From JALONH01 sp046329235 (GTDB lineage Bacteria > Bacteroidota > Bacteroidia > Cytophagales > Cytophagaceae), in the NCBI GenBank assembly GCA_046329235.1, contig JAXLVA010000001.1:1426001-1490000 (forward strand): a stretch of DNA of 64,000 bases, written 5' to 3'. The notes below the pieces were generated by a model. That model saw only the letters and a program-made list of their open reading frames with translations, made no database searches and had not been told where the DNA came from. Below, in pieces: positions 8,484 through 17,038 of the stretch (positions are counted from its first letter, which is position 1; each line of letters begins with the position of its first letter). The translations under genes were made by a program, and so were the position numbers.

Positions 8484-9311
8484 TTAAGCTGCATAAGCAT
8501 CCATCAATAAGTATAACAGCTGGTCTCTTATCGCCTTATATTCAGGGCTGGCCACAAAGGTTTTCTTTTCTCTTGGCCTTGGAATATTTACTTCAATGAT
8601 TTCACCAATAGTGGCAGCAGGTCCATTCGTCATAACAACAATTTTGTCTGACAAAAAGATAGCCTCTTCAATATCATGTGTCACCATTACAATTGTTTTC
8701 TTTTGTTCATCCGAACTCCAAAGAGCAGTAAGTTCTTCGTGTAACGAACTTTTTGTTAGAGCATCTAATGCGCCAAATGGTTCATCTAATAATAAGATAT
8801 TAGGATTGATAGCAAAAGCGCGAGCAATAGCTGTACGCTGTTTCATACCACCGGAGATTTGTTGTGGCGATTTATCTCTATGATTCATCAACCCTACTTT
8901 ACCCAGATAGTATTCTACTATTTCTTTTTTCTCTGCTTTTGATTTTGTAGGAAATACAGAATCTACAGCTTGATATACGTTGTCAAACACAGACATCCAA
9001 GGAAGTAATGAATAGTGTTGAAACACGATACCTCTATCCGGGCCCGGAGCTGTAATAGTTTTGTAGTTTACGATTACTTCACCTTTGGTTGGTTTCACTA
9101 AACCACCAATGGAGTTAAGAATAGTTGACTTACCACAACCTGAGTGACCAATCAAAGAAACGATTTCACCTTTCTTAATATTTAGGTTTACATTTTTCAC
9201 TGCGGTATAGATACCTTTTGGTGTAGGGAATGAAATATCAACACCACGTATTTGTATACCTAATTCAGAGTGGTATACTGATGTGTCTTTTATGTTTAAT
9301 GGAGTTTCCAT
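8484..9311 (-). CDS. nrtD: Nitrate/nitrite ABC transporter ATP-binding protein (NrtD-like)
   Basis: 275 residues with a complete ABC ATPase: Walker A GHSGCGKST, Q-loop FQHYSLLPW, signature QISGGMKQR, Walker B ILLLDEP and the switch histidine in MVTHDIEEA. It belongs to the nitrate/sulfonate/taurine subfamily. It has no fused NrtA-like domain, so it corresponds to NrtD rather than the cyanobacterial NrtC; two copies would power the transporter. It follows nrtB by 37 bases and ends at a clear terminator. Confidence 0.92.
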   Translation of the reverse strand: METPLNIKDTSVYHSELGIQIRGVDISFPTPKGIYTAVKNVNLNIKKGEIVSLIGHSGCGKSTILNSIGGLVKPTKGEVIVNYKTITAPGPDRGIVFQHYSLLPWMSVFDNVYQAVDSVFPTKSKAEKKEIVEYYLGKVGLMNHRDKSPQQISGGMKQRTAIARAFAINPNILLLDEPFGALDALTKSSLHEELTALWSSDEQKKTIVMVTHDIEEAIFLSDKIVVMTNGPAATIGEIIEVNIPRPREKKTFVASPEYKAIRDQLLYLLMDAYAA

Positions 9312-9348
9312 AATAATTTATTAGTTCAAGGGTGTAACTGAATATTTA

Positions 9349-10212
9349 TTATTTATAAGAGAATTTATTTCCAATGAATAAGAACAAACGATCTAACAAA
9401 AGACCAACTGTACCTATGATGATAATAGCAGAAATCACTTTTTCTAAACTTAAAGCATTCCAACTATCCCAAACGAAGAACCCAATACCTGTCCCACCGG
9501 ATAACATTTCACCGGCAACAATTACTAACCATGCTACACCAATACTTAAGCGTAAACCTGTAATCATGTGAGGAATTGAATACGGAAGTAAAATTTTAAA
9601 GATGTATCTGTAGGTAGAAAAACCAAATGCTTTACTTACGTTTCTGAAATCATCCGGAATAGATGCCACACCTACGGCGGTATTAATTAAAGTAGGCCAT
9701 AGTGAAGTAATAAAGATGATAAACACAGTAGCAGATCCGGCATTTTTCAATGCAACCAAACCAATAGGAAACCAAGCTAATGGAGAAACCGGTTTCAAAA
9801 TTTGAACAATTGGATCAAACATTTTGTAAAACATTTTATTTGCACCCAATAACATTCCAAATGGAATAGCAAATAATGTTGCAAAGAAAAAACCTTTAGC
9901 AACTCTTTCGATAGAATAATATAACTGAAGGCCAATTCCTTTGTCATTTGGTCCATAATCATAAAATGGATCTCTAATCATTTCCCAAAGAACAGTCAAT
10001 GTTGGAAGAGGTCCCGGTAAATCTCTATTCAAGTAAGCGCTAGCCCCTTCCCACATCAGTAAGAATAAACCTATTCCTACCATAGAAAGTACAAAGTTGA
10101 TTACAATTTGTTTAGCTTTATAAAACCAGGCGTTAAATACGGGTGCACTAAGTGCACCCGCTGTTTTTTCAGCTAAACCAGGTATGATCGTTTTCATAGT
10201 GATAGTTTTCAT
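9349..10212 (-). CDS. nrtB: Nitrate/nitrite ABC transporter permease (NrtB-like)
   Basis: 287 residues with about six hydrophobic segments, the first at residues 35-57. The cytoplasmic EAA-type loop (DDFRNVSKAFGFSTYRYIFK) contacts the ATPase. The sequence GVAWLVIVAGEMLSGGTGIG is typical of the NrtB/SsuC/TauC group. Only one permease gene is present, so the membrane part should be a homodimer. It lies 19 bases after nrtA and 37 before nrtD. Substrate specificity comes from NrtA and the context. Confidence 0.93.
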   Translation of the reverse strand: MKTITMKTIIPGLAEKTAGALSAPVFNAWFYKAKQIVINFVLSMVGIGLFLLMWEGASAYLNRDLPGPLPTLTVLWEMIRDPFYDYGPNDKGIGLQLYYSIERVAKGFFFATLFAIPFGMLLGANKMFYKMFDPIVQILKPVSPLAWFPIGLVALKNAGSATVFIIFITSLWPTLINTAVGVASIPDDFRNVSKAFGFSTYRYIFKILLPYSIPHMITGLRLSIGVAWLVIVAGEMLSGGTGIGFFVWDSWNALSLEKVISAIIIIGTVGLLLDRLFLFIGNKFSYK

Positions 10213-10231
10213 ATCTAGTAAACTTTAATAA

Positions 10232-11455
10232 TTATTTTTTACAAACACTTAAGTAAGCTGAAGGTTTTGTAGGATCAAATGGTGCTGTAGGTTCTATAGT
10301 AGTTGCAAAAGAACTCATGTCATCATTTGGAATAGCAACTCCCATTTCAGTAGCAACTTCTTTATATAAATCCTGCATCAACACTTTATCTACTACTTCT
10401 TTATAGTCAGGTTCCTCAGTCAAATAACCAAAACGAACATACTGAGCCAAATACCAGTACATATGAGCACGTCTTGGGAAGTTAACTTGACCTTTCTTAT
10501 GGAATAACATGTAATCATCTACATAAGTAACTTGACCTTGATTACATCCTAAGTCATAGATACCTGCTAATCTATTTTCAATAACTGCAGGAGCAGCATT
10601 TACATAACTAGCAGCACCGATCACAGTTGCGGATTGTTTTCTGTTAGCACCGTTATCTAATAACTTACATGCTTCCATTACCGCTTTCATTACTTTCTTC
10701 AATTGATCTCTTTTACCTTCCGCAAAAGCTTTATTTACAACCAAAGCTTTTTCAGGATGGTGTTTCCAAATATCTTGAGTAGAAATATGAGTAAAACCTA
10801 CAGATTGTGCTACCGCTACACCATTCCATGGCTCACCAACACAATACCCATCCATGTTACCAACTTTCATGTTAGCCACCATTTGTGGAGGAGGGATTGT
10901 AATAATTTTAACACCTTTCTGATTTACACCTGCATTAGCTAACCAGTTTCTCAACCAGATATCGTGTGTTCCACCCGGAAAAGTCATGGCAAAAGTCACT
11001 TCCTTACCTGATGTTTTACGTGCATCTACAACACCTTTCACTTTGTTTACTTGTTTGAAACCTACTTTACCACAAAAGTCATTGGATAAAGTAATACCTT
11101 GACCATTTGAACTAATGATCATAGCAATTTTCATTTCTGAACCTGCTTTTCCACCTACACCAGTGTATACTGATAGAGGCATACTAGACAAACAATGTGC
11201 AGCTTGTAATTCTCCAGTTAACAGTTTATCACGTACGTTTGCCCAAGAAGCTTCTTTGGTAACCATTACGTTAACACCATATTTTTTAAACAAACCATAT
11301 TCTTTAGCCATTACAACCGGCGCGCAATCCGTTAATGGAATAAATCCAATTTTAATAACTTCTTCTTGAGAAAATGAATTCTTAGCTGAAGGTAACATCA
11401 ATAGCCCTACTCCTATTCCTGCAAATAAGGCGATCTTTCTAAACATCTTTTTCAT
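10232..11455 (-). CDS. nrtA: Nitrate/nitrite ABC transporter substrate-binding protein (NrtA/CmpA family)
   Basis: 407 residues with an N-terminal signal peptide (basic MKKMFRKIALF, hydrophobic core, likely cleavage before QEE). Family motifs include KIGFIPLTDCAPVVMAKEYG, MTFPGGTHDIWLRNWL and GNMDGYCVGEPWN. The last contains residues of the anion-binding region known from NrtA/CmpA. Unlike cyanobacterial NrtA there is no lipobox cysteine, so it should be a soluble periplasmic protein. It is the second gene of the operon, after a porin, which fits capture of nitrate coming through the outer membrane. A bicarbonate role (CmpA) is unlikely given the neighbouring nitrate reductase. Confidence 0.93.
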   Translation of the reverse strand: MKKMFRKIALFAGIGVGLLMLPSAKNSFSQEEVIKIGFIPLTDCAPVVMAKEYGLFKKYGVNVMVTKEASWANVRDKLLTGELQAAHCLSSMPLSVYTGVGGKAGSEMKIAMIISSNGQGITLSNDFCGKVGFKQVNKVKGVVDARKTSGKEVTFAMTFPGGTHDIWLRNWLANAGVNQKGVKIITIPPPQMVANMKVGNMDGYCVGEPWNGVAVAQSVGFTHISTQDIWKHHPEKALVVNKAFAEGKRDQLKKVMKAVMEACKLLDNGANRKQSATVIGAASYVNAAPAVIENRLAGIYDLGCNQGQVTYVDDYMLFHKKGQVNFPRRAHMYWYLAQYVRFGYLTEEPDYKEVVDKVLMQDLYKEVATEMGVAIPNDDMSSFATTIEPTAPFDPTKPSAYLSVCKK

Positions 11456-11484
11456 ATATATTTTGAGTATAAAAGGGTTTCAAA

Positions 11485-13017
11485 TTATTTAACCTGAGCA
11501 TCTTGAATTTCTTTCAACGACTTATTCGCTGCATCTAAATCTCTTCTCAACTCTCGTAATTGAGTATTGATTGCTTGAGTAAAGTCTGGTCTAATATTGA
11601 TAGAGAAATATGCCCAATGTGCAGTTAAATCTTTTTCTGCATTATTAGTAATTCCTGCTACAGGTTTGATAGCTGCCATTGTTTCAGTTGCAAACATTAC
11701 TGAGTAACCTAATTCAAAGCCTACCATTTTAGTTAAGTTATAATTCAATACCATATCGATTTCAGTACCTAAATTAGAACTCATTTTATCTGTTAAATCT
11801 GCAGTTGATCTGTTAGCTACTTTATTTGCTGCTAAGAATTGATGCGCTGCTACGTATAAAGAAGTTTTATCAGAGAATTTATATCGAGCTGTTAAGTTGA
11901 AGTTTAATAAACCTGGAACTCTAGCAATACCACCGGTAGTTTGATTGAATGGATCTGCTACATAGAAATAATCCATGTAACCCCAGAATTTATGCGGTGT
12001 ACCGTATAATGGGTCAAAAGCACGATTAACAGTTGATGTAGAATCTAAAGTATTGTTACCGGATAAGAAGTCAACTCCAGGTCCGATGTTGAATTTTCTT
12101 CCTAATTGAAAATCTGTTTGTAAAAATGCCATATAAGCATCCATTGTTTTACCTGTTCTGTCTTTGTTACCTTGATAGTAAACACCCGCATCAATTTTAT
12201 GAGTACGTTTGATTTGACCATAGTAAGACAATCCAAATGTTTGACGGCTCCATACACCTCTTGTTGGAGTGAAAGCGCCTGCACCACCTTTATTTTTTTG
12301 AAATGCGTCATTAAAAAACAAGAAAGCTAGTTTTGAATAACCAATCTCTTTAGATAAGTACACATATTGCATTGCCTTATACATATTGGTAATACCATTT
12401 GTTCCGGCAGGAGCAGCAATATTAGCACCATCTGTACCTGTAACTGTTACAGGGATTGGATAATAGTTAGTACCGTTATTTTTAATTTCTCTCGTTTGGT
12501 TAAATGCAAAGCCTGCATCAAATTTCCATGTTCTATAATGCGTCTTTAATACAATCGCATCATGACGACGACCTTGTTGTAACCAATCTAAACCACCTAA
12601 TAATCTTTGATCATCATAAACTAATGCTTGTCGACCAGCTTTAATACTAAAATTGGAGAAACTCTTAAGTGTAGTAGTATCGTTTAAAATCACTTCACCC
12701 CATGCTTCGTGCACACCTAATTTATTACCATCAATTTGATTAATAGTAGATGCATCTTGTCCCCAAACGCGTACATCTTGAATGGCAGCAAAGAATCTGT
12801 ATTTATCACCCGTTAAACCAAAATTCAATCGCATTCTTTGACTTATGAAAAATGAAGGAATAACTCCATCATAAGGTAATGTACCTTGTCCATATCTAAA
12901 TTCTGAACGAGTTCTGTATTGTCCGGTAATAGACAATTGAGCCGATGCTAAAGTTGACCAACCTGCTGCTAGAATCAACAGTGCCCCCTTCATAATGGTT
13001 GTTTTGCTTAAGTTCAT
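11485..13017 (-). CDS. Outer-membrane porin of the alginate-export type, probable nitrate porin
   Basis: 510 residues with a signal peptide (to about residue 26, SAQLSITG) and alternating amphipathic beta strands of an AlgE-like barrel (SITGQYRTRSEFRYG; NFSIKAGRQALVYDDQRLLG). It is the first gene of the porin-nrtA-nrtB-nrtD transcript, so it probably lets nitrate or nitrite through the outer membrane. It ends in a charged helical tail (ELRRDLDAANKSLKEIQDAQ), unlike the aromatic last strand usual for barrels, which suggests a periplasmic coiled coil. Family assignment is by motif recall; the substrate is inferred from the operon. Confidence 0.75.
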   Translation of the reverse strand: MNLSKTTIMKGALLILAAGWSTLASAQLSITGQYRTRSEFRYGQGTLPYDGVIPSFFISQRMRLNFGLTGDKYRFFAAIQDVRVWGQDASTINQIDGNKLGVHEAWGEVILNDTTTLKSFSNFSIKAGRQALVYDDQRLLGGLDWLQQGRRHDAIVLKTHYRTWKFDAGFAFNQTREIKNNGTNYYPIPVTVTGTDGANIAAPAGTNGITNMYKAMQYVYLSKEIGYSKLAFLFFNDAFQKNKGGAGAFTPTRGVWSRQTFGLSYYGQIKRTHKIDAGVYYQGNKDRTGKTMDAYMAFLQTDFQLGRKFNIGPGVDFLSGNNTLDSTSTVNRAFDPLYGTPHKFWGYMDYFYVADPFNQTTGGIARVPGLLNFNLTARYKFSDKTSLYVAAHQFLAANKVANRSTADLTDKMSSNLGTEIDMVLNYNLTKMVGFELGYSVMFATETMAAIKPVAGITNNAEKDLTAHWAYFSINIRPDFTQAINTQLRELRRDLDAANKSLKEIQDAQVK

Positions 13018-13093
13018 ATTAATAAGTGATAAAAGGTTTAAGTAAATACACTTAGTTTGTCCGTTTAGTGTACGGATACAATATTATAAAAAA

Positions 13094-13142
13094 TACGTAT
13101 TACTTGTACGTATTACTACGTATTTTTATTACGTATTTATAC
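13094..13142. promoter_or_regulatory. Array of four TACGTA palindromes upstream of the porin/nrt operon
   Basis: TACGTA occurs at 13094, 13107, 13117 and 13130, with start-to-start spacings of 13, 10 and 13 bases, about 80-120 bases upstream of the porin ATG. The last copy extends into TACGTATTTATAC, identical to the nitrate reductase promoter site. Near-helical spacing on one DNA face is typical of cooperative binding by a dimeric regulator, most simply the NarL-like protein encoded next door. Another TACGTA at 13209 overlaps the upstream terminator. Confidence 0.6.
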
Positions 13143-13181
13143 AGATTCTTTAAAAAATACTATAAGTCCTATTTTTTACAC

Positions 13182-13210
13182 AAAAAAATACCTGTCACAA
13201 TGGACAGGTA
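13182..13210 (-). terminator. Rho-independent terminator of the kinase/regulator operon
   Basis: TACCTGTC (13189-13196) pairs with GACAGGTA (13203-13210) around a 6-base loop. On the minus strand it is followed by a run of T. It is placed 35 bases after the response-regulator stop. Confidence 0.85.
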
Positions 13211-13244
13211 CGTATATTTTCCCACTTATATAATATAGAGTGTG

Positions 13245-13907
13245 TTATACAATTTTCTCTTCAATAGCTACTTTGACTAACTCGACAGCATTTTTAACCT
13301 TTAGCTTTTTCATAATATTAGCCCGATGCGTTTCAATCGTACGAACACTAATACCTAATCCATCAGCGATTTCACGGTTATTTTTACCATCAACAATCAT
13401 TTTTAGAATACCGATTTCCCTTTTGGTTAAATCAAATTCATCCACTTCGGTGTCATTCGTCTTAAGATCTCCTTGACGCATTTTATTCAAATAACCATTT
13501 ACTAATAGATTTGAAATAGTTGTATTAAAATACTTCTCTCCACCGGCTACGGTATTAATAGCCTTAATAAACTCCTCTTTGTCAACATCTTTCAACAAAT
13601 AACCCATAGCTCCGGCTTCAACAGATTTCAAAACATATGTTTCATTATCATGCATAGACAAAATAATAACACGTGAAGGCACCTTCTTTTTAGTCAAAGC
13701 ATCCGTAGCGTCAATACCATTCATTTCAGGCATGGCTATATCCATAATCACCACATCCGGTTCCAATTCAGATATAATAGTAATAGCTTCCTTGCCATTA
13801 GATGCTTCTCCAACTATTTTAATGTTTTTTTGATCCTTTAAAGTGGCTCTAACACCATCTCGAACAATACTATGATCGTCTACTAAAACTAAGGAAATCG
13901 TTTTCAT
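13245..13907 (-). CDS. NarL/FixJ-type response regulator, probable nitrate-responsive regulator
   Basis: 220 residues. The receiver domain (1-120) has the acidic pair D10/D11, phospho-acceptor D56 in VVIMDIAMP, and the conserved LLKDVDKEEF segment. A LuxR-type helix-turn-helix follows at about 150-215 (LTKREIGILKMIVDGKNNREIA, then GISVRTIETHRANI). Its start overlaps the stop of the kinase gene (ATGA), so the pair is coupled. Its location between a P-box kinase and the nrt operon makes nitrate/nitrite genes its likely targets. The repeated TACGTA sites in the two operon promoters are candidate operators. Confidence 0.93.
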   Translation of the reverse strand: MKTISLVLVDDHSIVRDGVRATLKDQKNIKIVGEASNGKEAITIISELEPDVVIMDIAMPEMNGIDATDALTKKKVPSRVIILSMHDNETYVLKSVEAGAMGYLLKDVDKEEFIKAINTVAGGEKYFNTTISNLLVNGYLNKMRQGDLKTNDTEVDEFDLTKREIGILKMIVDGKNNREIADGLGISVRTIETHRANIMKKLKVKNAVELVKVAIEEKIV

Positions 13908-15697
13908 ACTGTTTTGTTAGGTAGTGGAACTTCTACTCTTATGGAAGTGCCTTCTCCGATTATGCTGTTAAATATAATATTTCCGTTCAATAAATTTACT
14001 CTTTCTTTAATGTTTGTTAATCCTCTACCTGATCCATCAATTTTTTTCTTATCACTTGGAATAAATCCATTGCCATCATCTTCGATTACAAGTATCAATT
14101 CATTACCTATTATCTGCATATCTATGATGACTTCTTTTGGCTCTGCATATTTCAACGCATTATTCATGGCTTCCTGAGCAATACGATAAAGATTAATTTC
14201 AAAATTCTTCTCATATCGTTGAATGGACTCTATCCCTGTGTAGGAAATATTTACGGTTTTAACATTTGCTGTCATTCGTTCGCACAAATGATGCAACCCG
14301 GCCGCTAATCCAAAATCGTGTAGCACACTAGGCATTAAATCAAATGATATTCGTCTTACTTCTTGTATTATATCTACAATCGCATTCTTTATCTGCTTTA
14401 ACAAGCCTTTTTCTTCTTCATCTGATGGTTCTCCCATAGCTTGAATATTAAAGCGCAAAGCTGTCAGCATCTGACCTAATCCATCGTGTAATTCTCTCGC
14501 AATTTTTCTACGCTCTCTTTCCTGCCCTTCTAGTACAGATACCGTTCTAATCTTTTGTTCGCTTACACTATGTTTAAACTTCTCAGTCAAATCTGTATAG
14601 ATAGCTATATACTGACCTATCGCATTATATTCATTATATACAGGAATAATTGTTGTATCTAACCAAACATAACTACCATCTTTTGCCTTATTTCTTATTT
14701 CATCATTCCAAATCTCACCTCCGGAAACGGTTTTCCATAAATGGTCAAAAAACTGTGGAGTATGATAATGACTGTTTACTAATTCCAATGAGCTACCAAT
14801 CAACTCTTCGGATGGATATTTCATTACATCACAAAACTTTTCGCTCGCATAAGTGATTACACCGTAATTATCCGTCCTGATCATTAATGTGGCATGTTCC
14901 AACGCAAACGTAACATCTTTTAATTCTTTCAATGATTTAGTTAAGCTACTGTTACTCACTTTTAATTTTTGAGCAAGCGTGATAGCTTTTTGTTCTGCAT
15001 CTATTAATTCTTCAATATTTCTTTCAATAGTTTTGGCAGCAGGTCTAAAAATAAAGAACCCTTCAAACAATAAGACAATCAGCGTTAATGAAAATAGTAT
15101 AGTTTCAATCTTCTGTAAAAAAGCGACCTTTTCCCTAGCTTCAAAATCAAATCGATAAACAATTTTATTCATCAATTCTAAAAAAAGCTTTTCGTTATCT
15201 AATATATTACGAATACAGCTTTCTAATTTTATTTGATATTCGGGATCTGTCTTTTCTAATACAGCAATGGCCTTTGCATTATTATACACTATATAAAAAT
15301 AAGGATCTGCTTGAGTAAATAAATCTGTGACAGCTTCACTCGTATTTTTAGGAAGCTGTAACGAATCATTTCCGTATTGCAATGCTAAGTGTCTAATCTC
15401 CCATTCGTTTGCTAATTGAAGTATAGCTGCATTTATATCTTCATATGTATTAACATCTAAAGCATCTCTTTTTAATAAACATAGTTTTGTTAGTTCCTGA
15501 CTTTGATACCGCTGTCTTCCTGAAAAATTAACAACTCTAGAGTCACTTAGTTGATCTTGAATACTTTTCTGAATAATGAACTGTCCGGATATAGTCAATA
15601 TAGCCACCATAGATAGCGCAATGATATATAGGCGCGTTAACCGTTGGGCTGATTGTTCCTTATATTCCAACGTTTTTTTTACTTCAGACTCCGACAT
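13904..15697 (-). CDS. NarX-like membrane sensor histidine kinase with nitrate P-box
   Basis: 597 residues. TM1 is at about 22-42 and TM2 at about 196-216, enclosing a periplasmic helical sensor. Directly after TM1, RVVNFSGRQRYQSQEL (54-69) matches the P-box that binds nitrate between helices in NarX/NarQ and PilJ-type sensors. A PAS domain (about 262-385), a HisKA_3 dimerisation domain with RRKIARELHDGLGQ (the HD motif carries the phosphorylated His) and an HATPase domain (DGNGFIP, GRGLTNIKERV) complete it. The cognate regulator follows with a 4-base overlap. An extra PAS domain may add redox or ligand sensing. Confidence 0.92.
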   Translation of the reverse strand: MSESEVKKTLEYKEQSAQRLTRLYIIALSMVAILTISGQFIIQKSIQDQLSDSRVVNFSGRQRYQSQELTKLCLLKRDALDVNTYEDINAAILQLANEWEIRHLALQYGNDSLQLPKNTSEAVTDLFTQADPYFYIVYNNAKAIAVLEKTDPEYQIKLESCIRNILDNEKLFLELMNKIVYRFDFEAREKVAFLQKIETILFSLTLIVLLFEGFFIFRPAAKTIERNIEELIDAEQKAITLAQKLKVSNSSLTKSLKELKDVTFALEHATLMIRTDNYGVITYASEKFCDVMKYPSEELIGSSLELVNSHYHTPQFFDHLWKTVSGGEIWNDEIRNKAKDGSYVWLDTTIIPVYNEYNAIGQYIAIYTDLTEKFKHSVSEQKIRTVSVLEGQERERRKIARELHDGLGQMLTALRFNIQAMGEPSDEEEKGLLKQIKNAIVDIIQEVRRISFDLMPSVLHDFGLAAGLHHLCERMTANVKTVNISYTGIESIQRYEKNFEINLYRIAQEAMNNALKYAEPKEVIIDMQIIGNELILVIEDDGNGFIPSDKKKIDGSGRGLTNIKERVNLLNGNIIFNSIIGEGTSIRVEVPLPNKTV

Positions 15698-15748
15698 ACG
15701 TACTAATTTAAGTATTTATACATAATATTGCAGTATAAGCGAAAGAAT

Positions 15749-17038
15749 ATGTCAATGAATTGGAACTCTTTGGAACTCCTTTTAAAAAAGAAAGGCATTG
15801 GGCCGGAAGGAAGTAAACATTTAAACATGGATGATTTAAATGCTGTAGCAAAACTTCTACCTATTTCCACTTATTCATTAACAACTAAATGCACATTAAT
15901 TACAGCACTACAAGTGCTGGATAGAACTCCTGATGAAGAAGCATTTATTCAATTATTAAACCATAATTTCGAAACGCTTCTTCCTAAAGAATTACATTTC
16001 CTTTTTAACCAAAAAATAGAACTTAAACTTGGAATCCTTCTACTTAAAGCCATTCGTAAAGAAGAACTTTCTTATGATGAAGCTACGGAAGCTATGGAGC
16101 TAATTTTATTTTCTGACACTCCTGAATATATCAAAGGGGCATTCTTAGAGGCCCTTCGTTTAAAGAGAGAAAGCTTCACCGAAAACAAAGCATTCTTTGA
16201 TATTCTGTATAACTCTTGTGACAGACATCAGTCAACTTTACCTTTAATCATTGATATTGCTGATAGTTATGATGGATATGAAAGGCATTACAATATTTCC
16301 ATTTTCATAGCAGCTACATTAGCCGCACTTGGCATTCCGGCATTAGTGCATGGAGCTGAATCAATGGCACCAAAATTTGGCCATACATCACGTCAAGTAG
16401 CTCAAATTTGTAGTTTAAAAACGCCCTCAACTCTTACTACAGCTAATGACCAACTGAGAGATCCTTCTATCGGCTGGACATACATTGATCAATCTGCATT
16501 TTTCCCGGCCCTTTATCAATTATGGACTATGCGCAAAGAAATGGTTAAACGTCCGTTCTTGGCTACGTTTGAAAAATTATTACAACCTATTCGCGCTATC
16601 AATGGAAACTTTATTATTAGTGGATATACTCATCCTCATTATAAAAGCGAAGTAATCAATCAAATTGCCAATCAAAAACTTGCTAGCAAAGCTATCATCA
16701 TTAAAGGACTAGAGGGCTCGAGTACTCCTCCTCTAACAAGAGAAGCGGCTGCCATGTACTGGGATGGCAATACGATTATTGAAAAGACTTATCGTCCGAG
16801 TGATTACAATTTGACCATTGAACAGAAACCCGGAAAAAACACTTCAGCAGAAGATGCAGCACGCCTAGGCATCGAAGCATTAAATGGTGTAGAAAATGAG
16901 GTCTACTATTCTATTATATATTCTATCGGTAATATTTTTCAACTTCTAAATAAAGCGACAATCTCTGATTCAATTGTATTAATTTCTGAAGTATTAAAAA
17001 GTGGAAAAGCACTTCAACATTTAAATCGACTTAAGTAG
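15749..17038 (+). CDS. TrpD2/YbiB-like glycosyl transferase-fold protein
   Basis: 429 residues related to anthranilate phosphoribosyltransferase but of the YbiB (TrpD2) branch. An N-terminal helical domain is followed by the nucleoside-phosphorylase-like domain (IADSYDGYERHYNISIFIAA, GIPALVHGAESMAPKFGHTS, KGLEGSSTPPL). YbiB proteins bind nucleic acid and are not tryptophan enzymes (family knowledge); no trp genes are nearby. It diverges from the nitrate sensor kinase across about 50 bases. Relatives are recalled next to nitrate-assimilation genes elsewhere, which hints at a shared role. The ATG at 15749 is preferred to a TTG 21 bases upstream. Its last 8 bases overlap mtgA. Confidence 0.75.
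   Translation: MSMNWNSLELLLKKKGIGPEGSKHLNMDDLNAVAKLLPISTYSLTTKCTLITALQVLDRTPDEEAFIQLLNHNFETLLPKELHFLFNQKIELKLGILLLKAIRKEELSYDEATEAMELILFSDTPEYIKGAFLEALRLKRESFTENKAFFDILYNSCDRHQSTLPLIIDIADSYDGYERHYNISIFIAATLAALGIPALVHGAESMAPKFGHTSRQVAQICSLKTPSTLTTANDQLRDPSIGWTYIDQSAFFPALYQLWTMRKEMVKRPFLATFEKLLQPIRAINGNFIISGYTHPHYKSEVINQIANQKLASKAIIIKGLEGSSTPPLTREAAAMYWDGNTIIEKTYRPSDYNLTIEQKPGKNTSAEDAARLGIEALNGVENEVYYSIIYSIGNIFQLLNKATISDSIVLISEVLKSGKALQHLNRLK

Noticed and set aside
15697..15702. TACGTA over the kinase start codon as an operator
   Set aside because: A single copy is expected by chance every few kilobases and it overlaps the coding start; only the nearby GTATTTATAC similarity is suggestive.
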